Of a stretch of DNA of 64,000 nt, positions 25,754 through 34,014 are shown in pieces. The stretch spans positions 46,024-110,023 of the forward strand of contig CANSYW010000007.1 in the NCBI GenBank assembly GCA_947651395.1, given 5' to 3'. How positions within the stretch are numbered: the stretch's first letter is position 1; each line of letters starts with the position of its first letter. Source of the stretch: an uncultured Pseudoflavonifractor sp. (lineage in GTDB: Bacteria > Bacillota > Clostridia > Oscillospirales > Oscillospiraceae). The notes below the pieces were generated by a model, which had not been told where the DNA came from, made no database searches, and worked only from the letters and a program-made list of their open reading frames with translations. The translations under genes and the position numbers were made by a program.

Positions 25754-27041
25754 AGGAACAGACCTCCTTCAAGGGTTCGGGCCCCTTCAACAGGGCCAGC
25801 TTTGAGACGATGGACTGGATCAGTCCGGGACCGCCGAAGCCGCCGGACTTGGAGATGATGTAACGGGTGCAGCCCCGGTAGGTGAACCGGGAGAGGACGA
25901 CTCCGGACTCCAGTTCCAAAAGGGGCTGAAGCTCGTGAACGCCCATGTAGTCCATGCACTGGAGCAGGGTATCCCCGCCGGTGACCAGCAGGGTGCCCAG
26001 GGCGGGAGAGGAGAACAGACGGCTGACCATATAGCCCACCGACTGGGCAATGCCCAATCGTACGTCGTCTGTGGTCATGCCCCTGGCGGCGGCGTAGTCG
26101 GCGGTGATCTGATTGCCGCCGGCGTCATTGGTCTCGATGATCCGATAGGGGTATTCCTCCAGAATGCGGCCCAACACGTCGAATTCCGCGGAGCCCTGGG
26201 GGGTAAGCCAGTAGTCGGCGTCCAGCTTTTGCTCCGGCGTCAGGCGAATGCGCAAAAACCCGCTCCGCTCCGCCGCGTTCAGCTGGGTGGTGGTGATGGG
26301 GTTGACGCTGCCGCAGATAATGAGCAGCCGGGGATCCAATTGCGGCGCCGCGGCGGGAGGACGGCTGTCCAGTCCCAAAAGGGAGGGCAGCACCGCGCCG
26401 AAGCCGGCGCAGCCGGCCATGATGCGCAACCTGCCGTCCTCCAGCAGCCTCTGCCCCGTACGCTCCAGATCCTCCTTGCTGGCCGCGTCAAAGACGATGA
26501 TACCGGCCTCCTGGGGAAGGGGAGCGGTGGGGGAGAGGGCGGAGCAGCTGTGGATGGGGGCCTGGCTCTGCTCTCCGATGAGACTGGCTACAGTGGAGTG
26601 GCGCACGGGCTCAAAGGGATCCTGGCCGAAGACGCTGTGGGCCACGGGGGTGGTGCCGATATACTGAATGCCCGCCCGGGTGATCCGGCCGATCTGGGGG
26701 AAGGCGGGCAGAAAGGGAAGCTGACGTTCCCCGCTGACCTCCAAAAGGGCGCTGAGCTCGGCGCCTATGTTCCCCCGAAGGGCGGAGTCGGTCTTTTTGT
26801 AAATGTGGGGAATATCCAATTCCACGGCCTGCCTGACGATGCGGGCCACCGCGTCATAGGCCTGGGGCGCCGAGAGGTGGCGGGTCTCCGCGTCCACCAC
26901 CAGGACCTGGCAGTTCCAGACGGAGCTCAGATCGGCCCCGGGCCCGGTGAGGACCCGTATGTCCGCGCCGTAGGCGGCGAATTGGACCGCGGTGTCCAGC
27001 GCGCCGGTAAAATCATCCGCGATAATCAACAGTTGGGCCAT
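25737..27041 (-). CDS. Four-carbon acid sugar kinase family protein (DUF1537)
   Basis: Kinase of 434 residues. The N-terminal domain begins LLIIADDFTGALDTAVQFA, the signature of this family. The C-terminal nucleotide domain includes LLVTGGDTL and ISKSGGFG. Characterised members (DtnK, DenK, OtnK) phosphorylate D-threonate, D-erythronate or 3-oxo-tetronates at the 4-position. It is the first gene of the minus-strand operon, under a promoter that faces the PrpR-like regulator. With PdxA2 it would feed glycolysis through dihydroxyacetone phosphate. Confidence 0.93.
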   Translation of the reverse strand: MAQLLIIADDFTGALDTAVQFAAYGADIRVLTGPGADLSSVWNCQVLVVDAETRHLSAPQAYDAVARIVRQAVELDIPHIYKKTDSALRGNIGAELSALLEVSGERQLPFLPAFPQIGRITRAGIQYIGTTPVAHSVFGQDPFEPVRHSTVASLIGEQSQAPIHSCSALSPTAPLPQEAGIIVFDAASKEDLERTGQRLLEDGRLRIMAGCAGFGAVLPSLLGLDSRPPAAAPQLDPRLLIICGSVNPITTTQLNAAERSGFLRIRLTPEQKLDADYWLTPQGSAEFDVLGRILEEYPYRIIETNDAGGNQITADYAAARGMTTDDVRLGIAQSVGYMVSRLFSSPALGTLLVTGGDTLLQCMDYMGVHELQPLLELESGVVLSRFTYRGCTRYIISKSGGFGGPGLIQSIVSKLALLKGPEPLKEVCSYAGSL

Positions 27042-27092
27042 TTCGTAGCCTCTCCTTTCCGAAAACCAAAGGGAGCGCGGCTGTTTTCTCGT

Positions 27093-27121
27093 ATTGTAAC
27101 TGCTTTTTTTCGGGAAACCAA
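27093..27121 (-). promoter_or_regulatory. Promoter of the long sugar-acid operon
   Basis: On the minus strand TTGGTT (27116-27121), 17 bases, then TACAAT (27093-27098); the -35 is weak. That would fit dependence on an activator bound to the upstream repeats at 27144 and 27196. Confidence 0.6.
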
Positions 27122-27143
27122 GAAAGTACCTGGTAAGGAGTGG

Positions 27144-27209
27144 TGCAATTCTGAACGTTTATGATTTTGCGAACAATTTCCACAAAAGAACCTGTTGCAA
27201 TTCAAAACG
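27144..27209 (+). promoter_or_regulatory. Pair of direct repeats, likely regulator sites
   Basis: TGCAATTCTGAACG (27144-27157) and TGCAATTCAAAACG (27196-27209) match at 12 of 14 positions, with starts 52 bases apart (about five helical turns). They lie between two divergent promoters, the expected place for sites of the PrpR-like regulator. Confidence 0.55.
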
Positions 27210-27223
27210 ATAATTGGAGCGTG

Positions 27224-27252
27224 TCGACAAAAATGAAGTTCTATGGTACAAT
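27224..27252 (+). promoter_or_regulatory. Promoter of the PrpR-like regulator operon
   Basis: TCGACA (27224-27229), 17 bases, TACAAT (27247-27252), five of six matches in each box. This is a sigma-A type promoter; no sigma-54 -24/-12 element is seen in this intergenic region. Confidence 0.7.
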
Positions 27253-27326
27253 ATTAATACAGTTGCCCGGAGAACCTGAGGCCTGAAAGCCCACCGGGGA
27301 GAGGAACAGGCAAAGGAGGGGAGAAT

Positions 27327-29120
27327 GTGGAAGGCCCTGTCCATATTCTGGGTATCGCACCCTATGAGAGCATGAAGACCGGAATGGCGCGCATGGCGGA
27401 GGATTATCCCAATATCCGGCTGGACGTGTTTACGGGGGATCTGCAGGAGGGCGTGGAGATCGTGAAGCGAAATCTCCATAACGCCTATGACTGTATTATC
27501 TCCCGGGGAGGCACGGCGGAATTCATCCGTCAGGTCACGGATATTCCGGTGGTGGAGATCCGCCTTTCGGTCTACGATGTGCTGCGCACCATCAAGCTGG
27601 CGGAGAATTACTCCAAGCGGTATGCCATTGTGGGCTTTCCCAGCATCACCGGCCCCGCCCACACGCTGTGCGATCTTTTGCGGGAGCAGATCGATATTCT
27701 GACGGTGCGCAGCACCGATGAGATCCACACCACTCTGGCCCGGATCCGGGACGAGGGGTATCGTATGGTGGTCAGTGATATGGTGACCCACACCATTGCC
27801 CGGCAGATGGGGATGGATGCCTTTCTTATCACCTCCGGAGCGGAGAGCCTGCAGGACGCCTTTGACCGGGCGCTGACGCTGGGGGAGGGCTTCCGACGCC
27901 TGCGGCAGGAGAATCTGTTTTTGCGGCGTGTGAGCCGGGAGGGGAACGGCTCGGTGGTGGTCATGGATGAATACGGCGGCCATCATTTCAGCATTCCTGA
28001 GGAGCCCAAGGGGGATATGCTGGCGCTGCTGCGCTCCAAGCTGCCGGAAATACCGGAGGGCGGCGTCCTGCGCTTTTATCACAGTGAGCAGGGGGAGCTC
28101 TACAACATCACCGGCCAACCGGTGAACATGGGGTGGACACGCTACTACCTGTTTCACTGCTTCCAGGCCAAGATCCCTCTGCGCTCCTATAAAATGGGGG
28201 TACGCTCCTACAACAGCGGCGAGTGTGAGCATCTGCTGAGCAGCAGCTTTTACGCCGTCAGCGGCGCCATGGGAGAGTTGGAGGGGGCGGCCTCCACCCT
28301 GGCGGCCACCCGAAGGTCGGTGATGGTGCTGGGGGAGACAGGGACGGGCAAGGAGCAGATCGCCCGCTATCTCTACCTCCACAGTCCCCTGCGCAACCAC
28401 CCCCTTGTGGTGGTGGACTGCGAGCTGGCCAACGACAAGACCTGGGACTTTCTTCTCAACCATTACAACTCGCCCCTCAATGACCGGGATGTGACGGTCT
28501 ATTTTCAGCATTTGGAGGCCATTCCGGATGACCGGGGGGCGGAGCTGCTGGCCATGATCCTGGACACAGATCTGCTCCGGCGGGAGCGGCTGATCTTCTC
28601 CTGTGTGTGCGGCCCCCGGGGGGAGGTGCCTGAGGTGGGCGGACGGTACGCCCTACGGCTGGGGTGTACCAAGCTGGAACTGCCCAGGCTCCGGGAGCGG
28701 CGGGACGAGATCCCCTCCCTGGCCAGCCTCTATCTGGGCAGTCTGAATCTGGAGATGGGCAAGCAGATCTCCGGGTTTGAGCCCCGGGCCATGGAATTGC
28801 TCCGCCAGTTTGACTGGCCCTACAATTACACCCAGTTCCGCCAGGTGCTTCAAAGCCTTGTGGCGATGACGGGCTCGGCCTATATCAGCGGCTGGGCGGT
28901 GGCGGAGCTGCTCAGCCAGGAACGGAGCGCCCCATGCGCGCAGACGCGGGCCGGGGAGTCTTCGGCGGACGGCGGGACCCTGGAGGAGATCGTCCGCTCC
29001 GCCATTCGGCAGACCCTGGCCGAATGCGGGGGCAACCAGTCTGCCGCGGCCAGGCGGCTGAATATCAGCAGAACCACCCTCTGGCGGCATCTGAACCAGG
29101 GTGGGGAGGGAAAGGACTGA
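27327..29120 (+). CDS. PrpR-like regulator with degenerate AAA+ domain and Fis-type HTH
   Basis: Regulator of 597 residues, GTG start with AAAGGAGGGG six bases upstream. Residues about 1-190 are a PrpR N-terminal sensor domain (ISRGGTAEFIRQVTDIPVVEI, split by turns), which binds small acids in relatives. The central AAA+ part keeps Walker A GETGTGKE (about 335). The sigma-54-contacting GAFTGA loop is absent, and where Walker B is expected there is DVTVYFQHLE, without the acidic pair. The C-terminus is a Fis-type helix-turn-helix (SAAARRLNISRTTLWRHL). So it probably controls a sigma-A promoter. It is divergent from the sugar-acid operon and 6 bases before trmO. Confidence 0.87.
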   Translation: MEGPVHILGIAPYESMKTGMARMAEDYPNIRLDVFTGDLQEGVEIVKRNLHNAYDCIISRGGTAEFIRQVTDIPVVEIRLSVYDVLRTIKLAENYSKRYAIVGFPSITGPAHTLCDLLREQIDILTVRSTDEIHTTLARIRDEGYRMVVSDMVTHTIARQMGMDAFLITSGAESLQDAFDRALTLGEGFRRLRQENLFLRRVSREGNGSVVVMDEYGGHHFSIPEEPKGDMLALLRSKLPEIPEGGVLRFYHSEQGELYNITGQPVNMGWTRYYLFHCFQAKIPLRSYKMGVRSYNSGECEHLLSSSFYAVSGAMGELEGAASTLAATRRSVMVLGETGTGKEQIARYLYLHSPLRNHPLVVVDCELANDKTWDFLLNHYNSPLNDRDVTVYFQHLEAIPDDRGAELLAMILDTDLLRRERLIFSCVCGPRGEVPEVGGRYALRLGCTKLELPRLRERRDEIPSLASLYLGSLNLEMGKQISGFEPRAMELLRQFDWPYNYTQFRQVLQSLVAMTGSAYISGWAVAELLSQERSAPCAQTRAGESSADGGTLEEIVRSAIRQTLAECGGNQSAAARRLNISRTTLWRHLNQGGEGKD

Positions 29121-29126
29121 GCGGAA

Positions 29127-29804
29127 ATGGATGCGCTGACACTGCGGCCCATCGCCCGGATGGAGAGCGATTTTCCTGAAAAATTCGGCATTCCCCGGCA
29201 GAGCGGGCTGGTGGAGCAGCTTCGGGGAAGGGTGGTATTTGAGGAGGAGTTTCGGGATCCCAACGCCCTGCGGGGGCTGACGGGGTTTTCCCACCTCTGG
29301 CTCATCTGGGGCTTTTCCAAGGCCGGGCGGGATGGGTGGTCGCCCACGGTGCGGCCTCCGCGGCTGGGGGGCAATGAGCGCCTTGGGGTCTTCGCCACCC
29401 GTTCCCCCTTTCGGCCTAACCCGTTGGGGCTCTCCTGCGTCAGGCTGGACCGGGTGGAGCCGGAGACGCCCCGGGGCCCGATCCTCCACGTGCTGGGGGC
29501 CGACCTGATGGACGGGACCCCCATTTACGATATCAAGCCCTATCTGCCCTATGCCGACGCCAGGCCCGGGGCGGCCCAGGGCTTCGCCCCGCCGCCGGAG
29601 GCCGCCCTGGAGGTGGACGTTCCCCCGGCGCTGCTGGAGCGGGTGCCCCCGGAACACCGGGAGCCCCTTCGGGAGGTGCTGGCCTGGGATCCCCGGCCCC
29701 ATTATCAGAAGGATCCCCGGCGGGTGTACGGCATGAGCTTTGCCGGCCTGGAGATCCAATTCACCGTAGAGGGCGAGATCCTCACGGTGACAGATATCAG
29801 ATAA
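29127..29804 (+). CDS. trmO: TrmO/TsaA tRNA (N6-threonylcarbamoyladenosine-37) N6-methyltransferase
   Basis: S-adenosylmethionine-dependent tRNA methylase of 225 residues that adds a methyl group to t6A at position 37 of Thr tRNAs. The N-terminal VirR/YaeB domain shows LTGFSHLWLIWGF, LGVFATRSPFRPNPLGLS (the hallmark) and DLMDGTPIYDIKPYLPYAD. A shorter C-terminal domain follows, with YGMSFAGLEI. It is encoded directly after the regulator, with azlC 13 bases later. Confidence 0.93.
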   Translation: MDALTLRPIARMESDFPEKFGIPRQSGLVEQLRGRVVFEEEFRDPNALRGLTGFSHLWLIWGFSKAGRDGWSPTVRPPRLGGNERLGVFATRSPFRPNPLGLSCVRLDRVEPETPRGPILHVLGADLMDGTPIYDIKPYLPYADARPGAAQGFAPPPEAALEVDVPPALLERVPPEHREPLREVLAWDPRPHYQKDPRRVYGMSFAGLEIQFTVEGEILTVTDIR

Positions 29805-29817
29805 AGGAGGGGTCTCC

Positions 29818-30549
29818 ATGATCCTTGAAAAACAGATTGCCCTCCGCCAGGGCATGAGGGACGGCGTCCCCATTGCCATGGGCTACTTTGCCGTGGCCTT
29901 CTCCCTGGGCATTGCCGGGCGGGGCGCGGGGATGAGCGCCCTGCAGGGCTTTGTGATGAGCGTGCTCAACCACGCCTCCGCCGGAGAGTACGCCGGCATT
30001 ACCGCCATGATGGCCCTGGCCCCCTATTGGGAGCTGGCCCTCACCACCCTCATCACCAACGCCCGGTACCTGCTGATGAGCTGTGCCCTGAGCCAGAGGT
30101 TTGCCCCGGAGACGTCTCTGTGGCACCGGATCGGGGTGGGCTTCGGCGTCACCGATGAGATCTTCGGGGTCACCATGGCCCGGCCCGGGCCGGTGGAGCC
30201 CCTCTATACTTACGGCGCCATGGCGGTGTCCATCCCCAGCTGGGCCGCCGGCACCGCCCTGGGCATCGTGGCGGGCAACATCCTGCCCGCCCGGGTGGTC
30301 TCCGCTCTCAGTGTGGCCCTTTACGGCATGTTTCTGGCCATCATCATTCCCCCCGCCCGGAAAAATAGGGTGGTGGCGGCCCTGGTGGGGCTGGGCTTTC
30401 TGACCAGCTTCGGCCTGGGCAGGCTGGCGGCGGCCCTGTCCCTGGGCTGGCTCACCGGCGGGACCCGGGTCATTTTGCTCACCCTGCTGCTGGCCGGGGG
30501 AGCGGCGGCGCTGTTTCCTGTGGCCGAGGGAGAGGAGGGGAGACAATGA
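29818..30549 (+). CDS. azlC: AzlC-family branched-chain amino acid exporter, large subunit
   Basis: Membrane protein of 243 residues with about seven to eight helices. Family motifs: GMRDGVPIAMGYFAVAF at the start, and the NHASAGEYAGI and LITNARYLLMSC regions. AzlC with AzlD exports branched-chain amino acids or analogues in Bacillus. Ribosome site AAAGGAGG. The stop overlaps the azlD start by 4 bases. Confidence 0.93.
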   Translation: MILEKQIALRQGMRDGVPIAMGYFAVAFSLGIAGRGAGMSALQGFVMSVLNHASAGEYAGITAMMALAPYWELALTTLITNARYLLMSCALSQRFAPETSLWHRIGVGFGVTDEIFGVTMARPGPVEPLYTYGAMAVSIPSWAAGTALGIVAGNILPARVVSALSVALYGMFLAIIIPPARKNRVVAALVGLGFLTSFGLGRLAAALSLGWLTGGTRVILLTLLLAGGAAALFPVAEGEEGRQ

Positions 30550-30857
30550 GCGGGAATATCTGGATCTACATTGGGGTCATGGCCCTGGTGAGCCTGGCCG
30601 TCCGGGTGCTGCCTCTGACCCTCATCCGGGGGCAGATCGAGAATCGGTTTATCCGCTCCTTTCTCTATTACGTGCCCTATGTAACGCTGGCGGTGATGAC
30701 CTTTCCCGCCATCGTGGAGGCCACCCAGTCCCCTGTGGCGGGGGCGCTGGCCCTGGCGGTGGGCGTGATCCTGGCCTTTCTGGGGGCGGGGCTGTTCCCG
30801 GTGGCCGTGGCCTGCTGTCTGGTGGTGTTCGTCGCGGAGCTGTTTTTGTGCGGGTGA
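30546..30857 (+). CDS. azlD: AzlD-family exporter, small subunit
   Basis: Small membrane protein of 103 residues with three to four helices and the AzlD pattern YIGVMALVSLAVRVLPL...SFLYYVPYVTLAVMTFPAI. It is obligatorily paired with AzlC and translated from an overlapping ATGA. A terminator follows directly. Confidence 0.93.
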   Translation: MSGNIWIYIGVMALVSLAVRVLPLTLIRGQIENRFIRSFLYYVPYVTLAVMTFPAIVEATQSPVAGALALAVGVILAFLGAGLFPVAVACCLVVFVAELFLCG

Positions 30858-30884
30858 AGCCGGCGGCAGGGGGCCCGGCTTTTG
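30858..30884 (+). terminator. Terminator after azlD
   Basis: Imperfect GC stem AGCCGG/CCGGCT (30858-30863 with 30875-30880), then TTTG. The T run is short, so read-through is possible. Confidence 0.6.
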
Positions 30885-30966
30885 CCGAAAATTGCCCCTT
30901 TTGAGGACGAAGGGGAGGAAAACCAAAAAACAAACCCGCAGTTTAGGAAAAACATGAAAAGATTCC

Positions 30967-30995
30967 TTGCTTTTCCTCGGGAATCTGATTATAAT
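30967..30995 (+). promoter_or_regulatory. ppdK promoter
   Basis: TTGCTT (30967-30972), 17 bases, TATAAT (30990-30995). An inverted repeat GATTCC (30961-30966) / GGAATC (30980-30985) flanks the -35 and could be an operator. Confidence 0.7.
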
Positions 30996-31055
30996 GAAAC
31001 CAAGCATCGCCCTTTTTGCAAACCGGTTTCACAGAAAATAAAGGAGGTAATTCCC

Positions 31056-33689
31056 ATGTCCAAAAAGTACGTTTATAAGTTCTCTGAGGGCAACAAGGAT
31101 ATGCGCGAGCTGCTGGGCGGCAAGGGCGCCAATCTGGCCGAGATGACCGCGGCCGGCATGCCTGTCCCCCAGGGCTTTACCGTCACCACCGAGGCCTGCA
31201 CCCGTTATTACGATGACGGCCGGGCCATCGCCGCCGAGATCCAGGAGGAGATCATGCAGAATCTCACCTGGCTGGAGGAGCTCAACGGTAAGAAGTTCGG
31301 CGATCCCACCAACCCTCTGCTGGTCTCCGTCCGCTCCGGCGCCCGGGCCTCCATGCCCGGCATGATGGACACCATTCTGAACCTGGGCCTGAACGACGTG
31401 GCCGTGGAGGGTTTTGCCAAGAAGACCGGCAACCCCCGCTTCGCCTACGACTCCTACCGCCGGTTCATCCAGATGTTCTCCGACGTGGTCATGGAGCTGT
31501 CCAAGAAGCGTTTTGAAGAGATCATTGACGACGTGAAGGCCAAGAAGGGCGTCAAGCTGGACGTGGATCTGGACGCCGAGGACATGAAGCAGCTGGTGGT
31601 CCTCTTCAAGGAGTTCTACAAGAAGGAGAAGGGGGAGGACTTCCCCCAGGATCCCAAGGTCCAGCTCATGGAGGCCGTGAAGGCCGTGTTCCGCAGCTGG
31701 GATAACCCCCGGGCCAATGTCTACCGCCGCATGAACGAGATCCCCTACGACTGGGGCACCGCCGTCAACGTGCAGACCATGGTCTTCGGCAACTCCGGCA
31801 CCAACTCCGGCACCGGCGTGGCCTTTACCCGTAACCCCGCCACCGGCGAGAAGGCCCTGTTCGGCGAGTATCTGATCAACGCCCAGGGCGAGGACGTGGT
31901 GGCCGGTGTGCGTACCCCCTCTCCCATCTCCAAGCTCCACGAGGAGATGCCCGCGGTATACGACCAGTTTGCCCAGATTGCCGACAAGCTGGAGAAGCAT
32001 TACAAGGATATGCAGGACATGGAGTTCACCATCGAGGACGGTAAGCTCTATATGCTCCAGACCCGTAACGGCAAGCGCACCGCCGCCGCCGCTCTGAAGG
32101 TGGCTGTGGATCTGGTGGACGAGGGCATGATCGACGAGAAGGAGGCCGTGCTCCGGGTGGAGCCCAAGCAGCTGGACTCCCTGCTCCATCCCCAGTTTGA
32201 CGCCGACGCCCTGAAGAAGGCCCAGGTCATCGGCAAGGGCCTGGCCGCCTCCCCCGGCGCCGCCTGCGGCAAGGTGGTCTTTACCGCCGAGGAGGCCAAG
32301 GAGTGGCACGAGCGGGGCGAGAAGGTGGTTCTGGTCCGTCTGGAGACCTCTCCCGAGGACATCGAGGGCATGCAGGTGGCTCAGGGCATCCTCACCGTCC
32401 GGGGCGGCATGACCTCTCACGCCGCCGTGGTGGCCCGGGGCATGGGCACCTGCTGCGTGTCCGGCTGCGGCGAGATCGTGGTGGACTACGACAAGAAGTG
32501 CTTTACCCTGGCCGGCAAGACCTATAACGAGGGCGACTGGGTCAGCATCGACGGCTCCACCGGCAACATCTACGGCGAGGCCATCAAGACCGTGCCCGCC
32601 GATCCCTCCTCCGGCCCCTTCGGCCGCTTCATGGCCTGGGCGGACAAGTACCGTCAGCTCCAGGTCTACACCAACGCCGACAACCCCCGGGACGCCAAGC
32701 AGGGCTACGACTTCGGCGCTCAGGGCATCGGCCTGTGCCGTACCGAGCACATGTTCTTTGAGGGCGACCGCATCAAGGCCATCCGGGAGATGATCGTCTC
32801 CGAGAACGCCGAGGAGCGCGCCAAGGCCCTGGCCAAGATCATGCCCCTCCAGCAGGGCGACTTCGAGGGCATCTACGAGGAGATGAAGGGCCAGCCTGTG
32901 GTCATCCGCTTCCTGGATCCCCCCCTCCACGAGTTTGTCCCCACCAAGGAGGAGGACATCGTCGACCTGGCCAAGGAGATGAAGATCACCGTGGAGCGCC
33001 TCCACGAGATCATCGAGGGCCTCCACGAGGTCAACCCCATGATGGGTCACCGGGGCTGCCGTCTGGCCGTGGCCTATCCTGAGATCGCCGAGATGCAGAC
33101 CGCCGCTGTCATCAACGCCGCCATCAACGTCCAGAAGAAGCATCCCGACTGGAAGATGGTCCCCGAGATCATGATCCCCCTGGTGGGCGAGATCAAGGAG
33201 CTGAAGTTCGTCAAGGACGTGGTGGTGAAGACCGCCGACGCCATTATTGCCGCTTCCGGCATCGCCATGAAGTATGAGGTGGGCACCATGATCGAGATCC
33301 CCCGTGCCGCCCTCACCGCCGGCGAGATCGCCAAGGAGGCTGAGTTCTTCTCCTTCGGCACCAACGATCTGACCCAGATGACCTTCGGCTTCTCCCGTGA
33401 CGACGCGGGCAAGTTCCTCGGCTACTACTACGACAACAAGATCTATGAGAGCGATCCCTTTGCCCACCTGGATCAGACCGGCGTGGGCCAGTTGGTGAGC
33501 ATGGCCGCCAAGGCCGGCAAGGCTACCCGCCCCGACATCCACATGGGTATCTGCGGCGAGCACGGCGGCGACCCCACCAGCGTGGAGTTCTGCCACGCCG
33601 TGGGCCTGAACTACGTCTCCTGCTCCCCCTTCCGGGTGCCCATCGCCCGTTTGGCCGCCGCCCAGGCCGCCATTAAGAATCCTCGCTGA
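31056..33689 (+). CDS. ppdK: Pyruvate, phosphate dikinase
   Basis: Enzyme of 877 residues, the usual length, that interconverts pyruvate + ATP + Pi and phosphoenolpyruvate + AMP + PPi. The nucleotide-binding domain begins GGKGANLAEMTAAGMPVPQGF and has the SVRSGARASMPGMMDT segment. The swivelling domain carries the phospho-His in RGGMTSHAAVVARGMG. The PEP barrel shows GIGLCRTEHMF and the catalytic Cys in GICGEHGGD. Optimal AAGGAGG site before the ATG at 31056. In anaerobes it runs in glycolysis or gluconeogenesis. Codon use is strongly biased, as in a highly expressed gene. Confidence 0.98.
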   Translation: MSKKYVYKFSEGNKDMRELLGGKGANLAEMTAAGMPVPQGFTVTTEACTRYYDDGRAIAAEIQEEIMQNLTWLEELNGKKFGDPTNPLLVSVRSGARASMPGMMDTILNLGLNDVAVEGFAKKTGNPRFAYDSYRRFIQMFSDVVMELSKKRFEEIIDDVKAKKGVKLDVDLDAEDMKQLVVLFKEFYKKEKGEDFPQDPKVQLMEAVKAVFRSWDNPRANVYRRMNEIPYDWGTAVNVQTMVFGNSGTNSGTGVAFTRNPATGEKALFGEYLINAQGEDVVAGVRTPSPISKLHEEMPAVYDQFAQIADKLEKHYKDMQDMEFTIEDGKLYMLQTRNGKRTAAAALKVAVDLVDEGMIDEKEAVLRVEPKQLDSLLHPQFDADALKKAQVIGKGLAASPGAACGKVVFTAEEAKEWHERGEKVVLVRLETSPEDIEGMQVAQGILTVRGGMTSHAAVVARGMGTCCVSGCGEIVVDYDKKCFTLAGKTYNEGDWVSIDGSTGNIYGEAIKTVPADPSSGPFGRFMAWADKYRQLQVYTNADNPRDAKQGYDFGAQGIGLCRTEHMFFEGDRIKAIREMIVSENAEERAKALAKIMPLQQGDFEGIYEEMKGQPVVIRFLDPPLHEFVPTKEEDIVDLAKEMKITVERLHEIIEGLHEVNPMMGHRGCRLAVAYPEIAEMQTAAVINAAINVQKKHPDWKMVPEIMIPLVGEIKELKFVKDVVVKTADAIIAASGIAMKYEVGTMIEIPRAALTAGEIAKEAEFFSFGTNDLTQMTFGFSRDDAGKFLGYYYDNKIYESDPFAHLDQTGVGQLVSMAAKAGKATRPDIHMGICGEHGGDPTSVEFCHAVGLNYVSCSPFRVPIARLAAAQAAIKNPR

Positions 33690-33698
33690 AAGAGGAAG

Positions 33699-33824
33699 CG
33701 CGGAGAAGTGGGCTGCTGAGGGGCTAACGACGGAGCGGAGCGAAATGACCGCAGGGGCAAAGCCCTGAAGGGCATTTTGCGAAGTCGGAGGAGTTAGACC
33801 CGAAGCGACCAGCCCAATTCGCAG
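33699..33824 (+). repeat. Long imperfect hairpin element after ppdK
   Basis: About 125 bases fold back on themselves: TGGGCTG (33709-33715) with CAGCCCA (33810-33816), GGG-CTAAC (33721-33728) with GTTAG-A-CCC (33793-33801), and GCGAAATG (33740-33747) with CATTTTGC (33773-33780). A small GGGC-AAA-GCCC hairpin sits at the tip. It has no coding potential. It resembles an intergenic palindromic repeat or a structured 3' UTR. Confidence 0.7.
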
Positions 33825-33846
33825 CGTGACAAGTACAGTGGCTCTC

Positions 33847-33886
33847 AAAGGGCCCCGGACGAAACCTCGTCCGGGGCCCTTTTTTG
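33847..33886 (+). terminator. Intrinsic terminator of ppdK
   Basis: Perfect 16-bp stem (33847-33862 with 33867-33882), loop AACC, and a T6 run that partly extends the stem. Confidence 0.95.
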
Positions 33887-33923
33887 CGCCTGGACAGCAA
33901 AATAATTTTGTTATGTGACTTAA

Positions 33924-33980
33924 AAAATAGAAAATGCTCTATTTTCAGGGTTTACGAACCCTGTGTGGCAGTGGTATAAT
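33924..33980 (+). promoter_or_regulatory. Promoter of the DUF1836-degV operon with two inverted repeats
   Basis: TTTACG (33951-33956), 18 bases, TATAAT (33975-33980). AAAATAGA/TCTATTTT (33924-33931 and 33938-33945) and AGGGTT-TACG-AACCCT (33947-33962, over the -35) are tandem inverted repeats that could be operators. The rest of 33887-34014 holds nothing else. Confidence 0.65.
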
Positions 33981-34014
33981 GCTTGCGTTATCCTAAATGA
34001 TAAGAGGGGACGCA

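Noticed and set aside
31029..33848. A 939-codon open frame antisense to ppdK, and similar long antisense frames at 57302-59602, 10112-12010, 4813-6354 and 18375-20111
   Set aside because: Their translations are low-complexity Gly/His/Val/Leu-rich shadows caused by GC-rich third codon positions of real genes; none has a ribosome site or family match.
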